From NCBI GenBank assembly GCA_020055645.1, contig CM034546.1, positions 93,372,001 to 93,436,000 on the forward strand: DNA of 64,000 nucleotides, in the 5' to 3' direction. The stretch comes from Tomocerus qinae. Its lineage: Eukaryota > Arthropoda > Collembola > Entomobryomorpha > Tomoceridae. Positions 53,101-64,000 of the stretch are shown piece by piece. The notes below the pieces were generated by a model. That model was given only the letters and a program-made list of their open reading frames with translations, was not told where the DNA came from and ran no database searches. The translations under genes were made by a program, and so were the position numbers. The stretch's first letter is position 1; the number at the start of each line of letters is the position of its first letter.

Positions 53101-56100
53101 ATGAAATTCAATAATACTACCGGAAATCATAAGTGCATGTTTGTTAGTTGTGATTTACTCCAGAAGTGCTCTTAATAAAGAAAGAGCCTTGTAATCACGG
53201 CTGGTTTCAATATACACTAAATCACCCCCAAATGTTAACCAAATGATTTTTTTCTAAATTATTCATTCCTACTGTTCATTTAGTAAAACGTAAATATGTA
53301 ACTGCTACGTAAGTTTACTACGCATTTCTTGAAAGTATGCAATGCACAAATTATGCGTACTATAATACCTATTTATTATTACCACCAGTATTTATTGATG
53401 CACTAACTTCTGCTGAATGATACTTCTTTATTCTTAGAAAACAGACCTCCACTTGGGTTACATAATAAAACTTTCTGTTTACAATCTTCATTTTCTTTTA
53501 GTGTGCCACTTGTACCAGCACAATTTTACAATTGTTTATTTTTCCTGGTACAGAACTTACCTACAAGTAAGATTTCCCTTACGGTAGTATACCATTCTGA
53601 GGTGTACATAATACCTTTTGTTTCAATACACAAAGGTTGTATGTTTACCTTATAGTAGTAAAATTCAGATGTACAAGAATTGTTGGCAGTGTTGTAGTTG
53701 GTGATGCCTTGCCTTATAGCAAAGTGAGTTCATATAATCTTATAATGTAGCTGTAAAAAATTGGGCAGGGCAGGCAAATACATAAAGTTTTTGTGAAAAT
53801 TAGCATCATTAGGTAAAAGGTGTAGTAAAATAGATCAGGTATAATATCCAAGCACAGAGGATACACCCGTTTAGATATATCAGTGTATATTAAATCAGAT
53901 AATGCTGAGTACTTCATCAGTTGAACTACGAGTTAAAAAGTTGAATAAACAAACTCAGGACATTCAGTCGTTGTAATAGATAGTGTAACACTTAATTTCT
54001 GTTGTATCGAGCTGCTACAATTCATGGGTTTATCACGCCAGGTAGTTGAGGATAGCCTCTAATGTACAGATATAGAAAGCTATAATATTTATTGCCAATG
54101 CAGGTTTGAAGACAATTTAGTGAGAGAGACCGGCTTTTAAAGCACAACGATATTATTGCACCTGCAATTGCAAATAAACAAAATGTGTCATGAAACTTAA
54201 GTACAGACCAATAAAATTTAAACGCGCTATATCTTCCTCTACTCCCTCATAAACGCAATGCTGTAAATCTAATACGAAGTACTATTAGTGCGTTTATTTA
54301 TGTTGTCATTGTATATGACGAATCATAAGCAGTAACTGCTATGCTGCTAACTAAAGGGTGCATTAAGTGCCAACACAAAACCTAAGTACTCACAATCGAG
54401 CATTGTGTATAACAGATAGAAGGGGAAGGGGTTCATACTTCAGTTAAAACAATTTTAGTAATGTTCGTAGTAGATATGCTGACCAAGAGAATTTATGCAC
54501 CATAACTGATTATGACCATATCTCAATAAAAATTTCAAACCGCACACGCAGGAAAAGGGACAGGGCAATGCAAAGCAACACACTTTTAATTATCACTTGA
54601 AAACATATGACATTTGAGTAACCTGGAATTGGAAGGCTAAATGCTGAAAACAAGTAATTCTTGAATATAAAATAAATGAATTGCAAATTAAAACAGATAG
54701 CCAATTCAGAAACATAGCAGAACAAAAACGAAGACACGAGAAATGTGGGACAATAATTTAATCTATATCAAGAAATTCCTTGAATACAAAATGTGTATTA
54801 AAAACATGCACTTTTAAGTAGAGCTAAGTGTTAAATTGCTTATCAATTAAAGGTGGGTGTAATAAATAGTATGGCACCTTATTATCTTGTAAATCTATAA
54901 GACATCTTGTTAAGGAGTAGCAATAAACATTGCGATACCTGCTCCTAATGGTAATTCTGTAGTAAACAGTTCAATGCGAGCTGTAAAGCCGTCATTTGTT
55001 TTACATGGCTAATAAATTTCCGGTGGCATAATAAAAGTTAGTTCCTGTGTCCAGACATCTCGTCGGCATGTACAACCAATAATTGTACACGGATTTGTGA
55101 CTATTTCAGTCGTGGACAGTTTTGAGTGTAATTCTATTGAGCGAGTGGAGCAGTGGGTGGGTAGTTAGTAATAGTATTTCTTTGACATCGGTAATTGTAA
55201 AGGTGATTAGCCAACGGGATATTTTTAGAGCAGACCCACTGTCGGTGGTCGTGTCACATATTTCCAAAAGGAATCGGTGGTCCAAATTAAGGAAATGTCA
55301 AGTGAAGAGCAATAGGACAAGTCAGTTGTAACCTAGCGTGGCAAACCAGCTACTAATAATACACAGTTTTCCACCCTAAAAATAAAGTTGTAACTTGTGA
55401 ATTTGTAACAATGCATACTTAATGGTTAGTTGCACTTGATTTTAGTCCAGTATTATTACATTTGACATTGATATACCTGAATGACAAAAATTCAAAGGAA
55501 AGGCAATAATCAGGACATTACACCCTTTTTGTCTCTCTAAGCTTAGAGAATGGTTGTGTTTTGAAGCTAATAATTGTTTTGCCCTTGCAACAAAAGAATT
55601 GAACTATTGAAACAACCTGTTTCTTTAAAATAAATAGGTATTTACTCTAATCTCACGGCGCATCTCACGTAAAAGGAAGGAAAATGAAGAATCAAAGGAA
55701 GGATTTTGGTTTGAGTAACAGTGACACAATTTTAGATAAAAGGGCTTGTGCCAAAAGATAATCATTGGACATTTATTTCCTGTTGACAAAGCCCATTGAT
55801 TATGTCCATTTTGAATGCTATATTCACTGATAGCGTATCATATCGCATCAAAAGCATTGAAATGAGTATGTATATGGTGAATTGGATATAGAAAGCAAAT
55901 TGTAAAGACGAGCCGAGGACAATTCAATTCATCTGAATTGAATCTCGCACTCAATACAAACAAAGTGCATGCATTCTACATACAATCATACAACTTGTTA
56001 ACCAAACCACCTTACTTTATTACACAGGGAAAATAATGAAGCTATATATCAGTAGAACATAAGATAGGTATACCTGCCTGCATTACATAATATAATAAAT

Positions 56101-56305
56101 AGTATTATTTACAAGTGAAAGAGCACAGTCAAGTGAGTCACATGAAAATAGACCACGAGAATAAATATAAGTGCAGGAAACGTAATGCAGGTTAGTACTA
56201 CATTACAGAGTCCTATTCTGTGTTTGTCCACACAAAAGAGAATAAAAGAGGATTTCACGATGCACTTTTATTATAGAATTGAATTGAATTCAGAAGGAAT
56301 GGCAT

Positions 56306-56346
56306 GGAAAGGAAAGCAAAGGAAAGCAAAAGCCAAAGCAAACCCA
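56306..56346. repeat. Pentamer-periodic GGAAA/GCAAA quasi-repeat
   Basis: Consecutive GGAAA, GGAAA, GCAAA, GGAAA, GCAAA units, then AGCCA and AAGCA. It follows an AATTC/GAATT tract at about 56278-56291. Confidence 0.7.
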
Positions 56347-56786
56347 AGTTGCTGAACAATACTCTCAATGTGTCGTCTATAAAACCCGTGCCATTGCATT
56401 CTATGTGCACTCTCCTATCAACACAAACACGATATGAATGTCCTAAATGAAATCCGATTTGATCTTCATTTTATTTCACATCTTTCATGTTTAACTGTGT
56501 CGCGCATCTCTATAAAAAGCTCCTACTACAATCAAAAACACGCATACCTACATAATCTAAAGACATTTTTCTTTGTGTGAGTAAATTGTGTGTACTCTAA
56601 CCTACCCCAACGTATAGAAAAAGGCTAAAGTGTGTAATAAGAGCGTATTATGCTATCATTGGTATATACTTACGTATTTATTCATCTGTGTTGTCTGTTG
56701 GAGATTGGAGTAAAGTGAGTGACTGCATGGGAGTGTGTAGAAATAAAAGAGGAAAAAGGACAGGAAAAAGTGCAGCAGGTTGTCCT

Positions 56787-56806
56787 ATTCAATTCAATTC
56801 AATTCA
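56787..56806. repeat. (AATTC)n pentamer tandem repeat
   Basis: Four consecutive ATTCA/AATTC units. Two- to three-unit versions of the same motif occur near 17251, 30793, 31134, 55921 and 56278. Confidence 0.8.
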
Positions 56807-58824
56807 CGACCATTCTCTCCTTTTTGCTTCCTTCCATTCTCATTCTGAATATTCTTTGCTTAGCTTAACTTTGCATTCTCTATTCTAATATTTTCAAAAG
56901 GAATTTCACCACTTGTACTTACTAAGCTCTATACAAGAGACGAGACGAATCCAACATTCCATTCCAAAGCATTTCAATAAAACTCAAACATAACCAAAGC
57001 AAACAAAATGAAAACCAGTCCAGGCCACAACCATCAAAATCAACAATTTCGCTGCCAATGCCAAAGTCAAAGAAGAAAAGGCACGCGACTGATTTACACT
57101 TCTTTTATTCTCTCAGAGCTTTACCATTATCTCCTCTCTGCTATTATACCTCATTTTTCACTAAATAAATAAATAAACAATGTTTCTATTCACATTTTAA
57201 ACTTCTAAGCATCAGTCCACAAAAACATGACTCCTAATAATGTCTTGTAGACACAATAGTACATTTAACCCTCTCTGTGACAAATCATAATGGACTCTTG
57301 CAAAAGGTAAATAAATAAAGAGTCGAAATCAGTGCAATATGCACATGCATTTCCATTGTTGTCCCTTGTGCATATTACTCTTTATTATTATTAGCATGAA
57401 TTGTATTCAGAGGACATAGCTATTACGTTATTGAATAGCTCACCCACTTATTTCATTGTCAGTTCACAATCAGCTTGTTTATTATTATGCCACTATTGTG
57501 GTAGGTTCTGTAGTAAATGCAATCTGAATAGGTATATCCACGATTATATACTAACTAATACAATAGCCACAAGTAATAATACTAATGCTAACATAATGCA
57601 CACACTATTATAGTTGTTATTATTATATTTACTAATGTCTTCTTTATCTTATTACTTTCTTCAGGACAACTGTTATGTATCTAGATCTGCTTTATAAATG
57701 TATAGATATAAATGTGTAAATAATAATACGGTCTAGTAGATAATAAGGCACAGGTAACTGCACGACTTAATTTTCTCTTGCATATAATCTTAGGAAAATG
57801 GCAGTATGAAAAGTATAACAATGAATAGAAAACAGGTAAGGAGAAAAGACAGTTTGTGTTGATTCTTATTGTGCGAGGAATGCATTGCAATGCTGAATAA
57901 ATGCATGGATTGTGCGTATATCGTATAATAGTCTGTGTTATTGTTATTGCATTGTGTGGAGTATTGTAAAGCGGAGTGTAGTGCATTGTATTAGGAGTTA
58001 ATGCGTTGCATTGTGCTCTTCTTCTGTTATATGGCATGTGCATTATTTGTGTAATTGTCTATGTAGGAGAGCTGAGCAAAAGGGTATGATATGACTGTAT
58101 AACAGTTACTTTTACTTTTACATGGTTATTGTATCCGAAAGTTAACAGGTACGTGTTACATGCATACATACACAATAAAATAGATTCATACAATGTACAA
58201 CAATAGAAAACACTAGCACACTGCATTACACACAATGGATTTTATTATGAAGATGCACATTGTATTTGTAACGTAGAGACTAAAGCAGTGGCAGGTAGTC
58301 CCATTTAATACCTACACTTTTTGTATATGAATTCCCTTTTCTGTACATACGATAAGTTTGTCTATAATGCTGTAGACGTGCGTAACATAATGTAAAGTCG
58401 ATACTAATATTATTCTTTATTCTTCCCAGTTTCTGTTTACACTTCATTGTTGAAATGTCGGTAAGTCTGTTTGAGATTTCTGAATGAAATCAGATGAGTA
58501 CTATTGGGGAATTGAATCAAGCCGGACGGAGTCTTTAGGATAATAAATGTACTCGGCCGGCTCAAGAATAGAAGAGTCGACAATTGCATTTGGTTTGTTT
58601 TGTTGTGGATTCAATTGGGTTTGTTGACTTGCTTAACTATTTAATATTGATGGGACTTTGTCAGAGTATAAAGGAATGGCATGGCACACTCCACGATTAT
58701 CTAACTCAGCGTATAGGTATCCTAATAAAAATAAAAACTATTCATTGAGCTACGCATTGAAAGTATCTGTAACGGAGTCTATTCTTGTTCATTGATTGTA
58801 CGTTCCGTTGTTTGAATGTCAGTT

Positions 58825-58841
58825 AGTCAGTCAGTCAGTCA
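58825..58841. repeat. (AGTC)4 microsatellite
   Basis: Four AGTC units preceded by a degenerate copy. GTCA-type runs recur elsewhere in the window (for example near 59885) in shorter form. Confidence 0.85.
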
Positions 58842-61579
58842 TTCAAGTGTTTTGATTGTTATTGTCTCGGTAATTGAATGAGTACATAATATGGAAATTA
58901 TTCGATGCACCTTTTATTTGCTTTTAATGAACCTTTTGTTACTTTGTTATTGTATGTATAGCAGCGAGTGTTTTGTCATTTTATGTGCTTTACATTATAC
59001 ACTTATAGAGTCATTACATACAATTAGACCAAAATATACTCCTCTACTTCACAAAGACAATCTATTCAATTTGCAGTGTCCTAGCATTACTAAATACTAG
59101 GCAGCTACATAACAATAACTTTGTATATTAGCAGATAAATACTATAATGATATTGCTCTAGCCCGCAAATAGATAGCAAACCTTTACTTTCGTTTGTCGA
59201 TTCATTTCAATTCAATCCCTAGAGACAAAAGAATATTTATACTCAAAAACAGAATGAACCTTAACTCTATGCACAACTCTCCGATCCATACAAATACATT
59301 AACAAAAGCAAAGGATATCAAGCTGAAAGATTTTTACACAATGAAGTGCGTAATCCTTTGTGTACATTATTACGTGTTTATGATACTATCATCTGGCTAA
59401 ATCATCAGCGTTGCTAATTGAACTGTTACAGGTATTTTCACACTGACGAGTGTCAAAATAAATTACACCTATTAAGACGGTCAATTTTATTTATATCAGT
59501 ATTGGAAATAATACTCATTGATTACATTCTGTAGATTTATAAACATTTGACTCCATTTTAATAACTGTAGTTTAGAATGTGAATTAGGATTGTCTCTATA
59601 TTTAATTTTAACGTGTATCAAATCACAGCCTAGAATTTACATGTTAATTACTAATACTCTGAAGTACAGAATTGTGCACTAAAAGTTAATGTCAATTGAT
59701 TCCCATGATGTACGTGGAGGAGAAATAATGTTTTTGTATGAATAATATTTTCGGTAGTAGTAAGTTCGGGAGGATCGGAAAAGTGAAAAGAGCCGAGGGC
59801 ATAACGGAAGAGACGAAATGATATGTTAGCCTTCCCGTCTAATGTGAGTGACAGAAGGACGGGGTGAATAAGTGAGGGAGTCTCAGTCAGTCTCAGCGAG
59901 ATTCTACTTTGGTCCGTATCCTAGGATTGGTAAACCGTATACCTCTAGTGTTTAGAATTTACTCAGAAATATATTAAATGCGATGACGTAAGTATAGGAG
60001 AGTGTAATGATAAGTAGTGTAACCATGTATGTGCTAACGAATCTATACGGTCCTAGAAAAGGAAACGTTAGCTATCTGGTTGGATGTGGTAGAAAGTGAG
60101 ATGAGGAAGCGAGGAAAGGATGGGAGTCGAGCAAGACGAGTCAGACGCTATCATAAATTCATTCATTCGAGCTGGAAATCCAAGTCGATTGACAGGAAAA
60201 ATGATAAATTATCTCTCCGCAGCTCAGAGACTGAGAGCACGACGGGATTTCACAAGCGTGAAACCCATCACCAGCATTATCATGAATTTTACACAAAATC
60301 TATAAACCTAAGAGAGTTGTAGTATGCTGAGACTTGACGGACCTGGCCCGAAACCTCCTCTTGGGGAACCTTGTCCTTATTTCCCAAGCCTTTCCTCCTG
60401 CATCTTTCATTTTCTCTGCTTATTTCACTTTGCACTTAACACGCCTTCCTTATTCTGATCAATTTCTCGATTTTCACTCTTTTCCTAAACAGTACATTCT
60501 TATTATTCCCTGTACTCGGGCAGTTTCTGCGAATTTCAAACTCTATACAAGATATTAAGCTTTTCCGAACACATCCTTCAGTGGTTTGTTATTCTAACCG
60601 ATTCGGTCAGACAACAGAAAGCAAAAAATGAATACTGTAATAATCGATCTCTATACGAGTTCTGAAAACTCGATGGGATTTGTTGTGTCTGTGTATTACT
60701 GGGCTCTGAGGATTTTCATGGATAGTTATTCAAGCTTTGTTGTGTTTTTCTGTATACGTAATATGTATTACATTATCAACTGAATTATTACGCCATCTCA
60801 GTCACACCCACCCCGTCCACAGCTCATACACACTTCATACACTCAGTTTTATCTTTCCTCCATCAGTCAAAATCAAGTCAGTTCTAAATCCCTAAATCTA
60901 TTTCTGATCGGTCAGCATTATCCTCATCAGAATTTCAGCAACGCTCTCGGTGTAGTATTGCAGACCATTTCATGAGTTGGAGAACGAATCGCTCTTCTTG
61001 TTTCGACTTAGTTTAGAAGTTTAGACTTTAGACCATATCAATTCAGTCCTAATAGTCACAATGACAGTTTTACAGAAACTAATGACATTTCCAAGAGTTC
61101 ACTTATTTCCAAAATCTATAAACATTTAAAACAAAATATTGGCTCATCTAACTATATGTTATGAATAAATATTTCTTACCACATTTCATAATAATTTGGG
61201 TGTTGAATCCCACAACTATTCAATACCTATTTGCTTTTATCCAGGGTGCAGATAGCGCAAGCTGGGAAATACAGCCTTAGTTATTCACTTAGCTATTAGA
61301 AATACACTTCAAATACTTGGTTCGCTCGCCTTCAAGAATTGTGAACGATGACTGCATACTTTACACATAGAAGATTTACAAGTAACCATATAAAGTGGAG
61401 TCTTAAAAGGCTACATTCTGCTTTTAGAATCTTGCAGATGCATATAGAGCGTATTATATATCATGCACTGAAGTATAGCATAAATACTTTCATTACTGTA
61501 CAGACAGGTACATGATTAATGATGATTCCTAAAAAGCCACCGGCTTGATTTTTTCTCACCGTTCTTCATCTAAACAATC

Positions 61580-61603
61580 TATAGTGAGATACATCTCACT
61601 ATA
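61580..61603. repeat. Perfect 11-bp hairpin with 2-nt loop
   Basis: TATAGTGAGAT, loop AC, then ATCTCACTATA. The loop is too small for a stable RNA hairpin, so a cruciform or a double-stranded palindromic protein site is more plausible; its role is unknown. Confidence 0.6.
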
Positions 61604-64000
61604 TATCAATTCTACTCAAGGCTTCATTATTTCTATTTACATTGCCTATAACAGCGCTCTACTCTGCATCTGCAAGACTTTTTTGCGACGTCTACTGTCT
61701 GTTCTAAGAAAAATTATACCACATAGTAGTATTTAAAAAATCATTTACTACGCATTACTAGCAATCTGACAGAGCTGTAGTATTATTCTGGCTGTGGACT
61801 GTGGCATATTAATTTGTCCTACAATCTTATATTTAATTTAGAAAAGTATCACAACTTGTTATCCAATAAGAAATCCAACTGCCGACAGAACATTCGTTTA
61901 GAAAATATTATACACCAACTGTTAATATTTATGGTTCACCGTAGTTCAATTTAGTATGCAGAACGCTCCTGGTCTCAAGGAATAATTATTTTGCTACCAG
62001 AAAACAAGGCTACATTTCTCTTTACTAAAATATTTAAAAAAGAACAAGCAAGTAGTTTCAAATAAAATGCTCTTTCATTCCGATAGACAAATTTTACAAC
62101 GAAACTTTTATTACATTTCAGACTAAGCTGATAGATTTCAAAAAGCGTTAGCCCAGTTTAGTACAAGATGCCCCAACAAGTAGAAAGAAAGGAGTGAGAG
62201 TATCTGCGATGTAATATGATTTTCCAGTTAAAGTTAGTGATGGGTACATATTAGCCTAAGTGATATATGTTGCATGAACAAAACACACATCGCAGTGTAT
62301 TGGTAGTTAGAAATAATAATATTAGCTTAACCCAGTCAATTGAGCTGGTTTGGTCGGGTTTGGGGCATATGAAGGCAGAGGATGGCAGGCCACACAATCA
62401 AATGTTCAGATGATGAGTTGGATTCGTTAGAGCGGAGCAGGAGTCTGGAGTCAACTCAACTCAGTTAAGCTTGAACCATAAGGAAGGCAAAGTGGAAATG
62501 GGTACTGAAATCACGTACCCCAGTCAGCCGAGTCAGTCTATAGAAAGAGCCAACTCAATTAAAATCGAATCAAATCAAATTAAATCAGTTTTATTTTATT
62601 AACACTATCTCTTCCTGCACCACTACTTACCCTCCTCTCCTACTTCACACAATCACCAGCCTATCAACAGCCAGCCTATAGATTAGCACAATATTATATG
62701 CAGCTCCATGCTATAGTACAATTCAATGCAACACAATTCCTTCCAACTCTACGACTGCACTCTCAACTACTATCTCCTGCTAAGAGAATATAACTGTTGG
62801 GGCCCCGACGAATTCAATTCACATCCATTGCATCACAATCACAATTAAATTACATTAGTCAACTCCACTATAATCCACTTGACTTGCAGAAATAAACTCA
62901 GCTACAAATACACACTTCTCCGACGGATAGTCCTATTGTGTCGACTGAGAATGAGCTGGCGAAGCGGAAGTTCGGGACATATGTGGCTTTGCTGTCTCTC
63001 GGTGATACAGACCCAATTTAAAGGCTAAACTATCAAAATAAGGAAAACTGTCCGGGCATAAAGAATCTTATTAAACACACATTGTACAAAGATTAATCCA
63101 AAGCATGCCCTTTCATATCGTTTGCACTTACCAACTATGTACATACACTTAGAATTCAACGTCAATAGCTAGCTTTAGTGTACTGCTATATTGTGATAAT
63201 GAATAACTTTTTAGAGCAAGGCCTTAAACACTATTTGCTACATATCTAGTAATGTTAGCCGTAGAATATAGTTGTAATTTGTAATTTAGATTTAAATACA
63301 CATCAGTGATTCATTTCATGCAGTATGGACTATAATAATGTATCATACTCTCCAAAAGTGAGTTGGGATCTTTCAGGACAGTAAATAGTAAATGAAACGA
63401 ATATGGTAACAACAGAAATGACATAACAAAAGGTTTTATTGCTTTAAAGTTGCATATTACTAAATAAGTGCCGAATAGCTACTGTGAGATAGAAGCTTCA
63501 TTATTAGCAGTATGTAGTGCCGAGTTGAAGAGCTCTCTAGTATTTACATTTCTTTTACACTATTGTGTTTCTTAAATTCATTCATTGCTTGCACCAAGCC
63601 AAGAAGTACAATGCAATCATAATCAGCCGCATCACATCACTTCCCTTTCGCTCTTGTCTGCCACAGACCTATCTGCGTTTCCTTTATTTCCCTCAACATT
63701 ACACTCCATACTACATGCGTAGTCGATCTGACTTACTTTAGTGAATATTATTTGTGAGGAGATGACAGAGAGATAGTCAAAGGAAATCAAAAGCCCTGCC
63801 AAGTGCTATACAAATACTTCTCTACTCAAGTCCTACTCCACCTAAAATCGGGCTACACAAATACGAAGCGCATTGATAAGTACGCAAAAGAAAGAAACAA
63901 GAATTCTTATTGTGTTCCTTCGGCGTATATTGCAATGCAAGATCAAAGGAATGTCTATTCACTATTCATTACACTATATATGCAACATTTTATGCGTTAA

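Larger units (their letters stand above)
42295..64000. other. Intergenic desert upstream of SoxB1, no gene supported
   Basis: About 21.7 kb of AT-rich DNA. The longest frame is about 120 codons (57681-58043, minus) with no recognisable domain. It includes pentamer-periodic tracts at 44131, 56306, 56787 and near 62566, and a pyrimidine-rich, G-poor stretch at about 62580-62780. No RNA gene, transposase or conserved exon was identified. Confidence 0.6.

Overview
This is a stretch of animal nuclear DNA. It is AT-rich (roughly two thirds A+T by eye) and gene-poor, with GT-AG introns and no operons. The only gene I can support is a SoxB1-group transcription factor (Sox1/2/3 of vertebrates, SoxNeuro of insects) on the minus strand, from an ATG at 35563 to a stop codon at 23833. 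Its HMG box is almost identical to that of bilaterian Sox2-type proteins, so the source is a bilaterian. His, Gly, Asn and Ser runs and a compact genome with long non-coding flanks would suit an arthropod or another invertebrate, but I cannot name the species.

SoxB1 locus (about 22.7-36.5 kb). Coding exons are 35563-34998, 29110-28737, a 60-nt exon at 28290-28231, and 24512-23833. The first intron cuts the HMG box in phase 2. The 60-nt exon is phase 1 at both ends, so including or skipping it keeps the frame: 559 residues with it and 539 without. The C-terminus keeps the SoxB1-type motif GGDLRQMISMYLP, which separates it from SoxB2 (Sox14/21). The start codon has an in-frame TAG two codons upstream and a good Kozak context.

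Flanks. About 23 kb downstream (1-22.6 kb) and 27 kb upstream (36.5-64 kb) show no gene I can defend. This is the usual setting for a developmental regulator with distant enhancers, although I cannot point to an enhancer from sequence alone. These deserts contain mobile-element traces. There are two hairpin elements near 7.7-8.45 kb, the second with 122-nt arms of very high identity. A GC-rich block with GGTC runs and a G/C hairpin lies at 39.67-40.11 kb. A foldback element at 41.64-42.29 kb has inverted arms built from alternating 16-nt repeats and is flanked by an 8-bp direct repeat.

Other structure. Short quasi-repeats with 5-bp periodicity (GGAAA/GCAAA, CCAAA, AATTC, ATCAA types) recur across the window. 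Several blocks of 200-300 nt are strongly depleted of G on one strand. I saw no rRNA, convincing tRNA, CRISPR array, viral gene or toxin gene.
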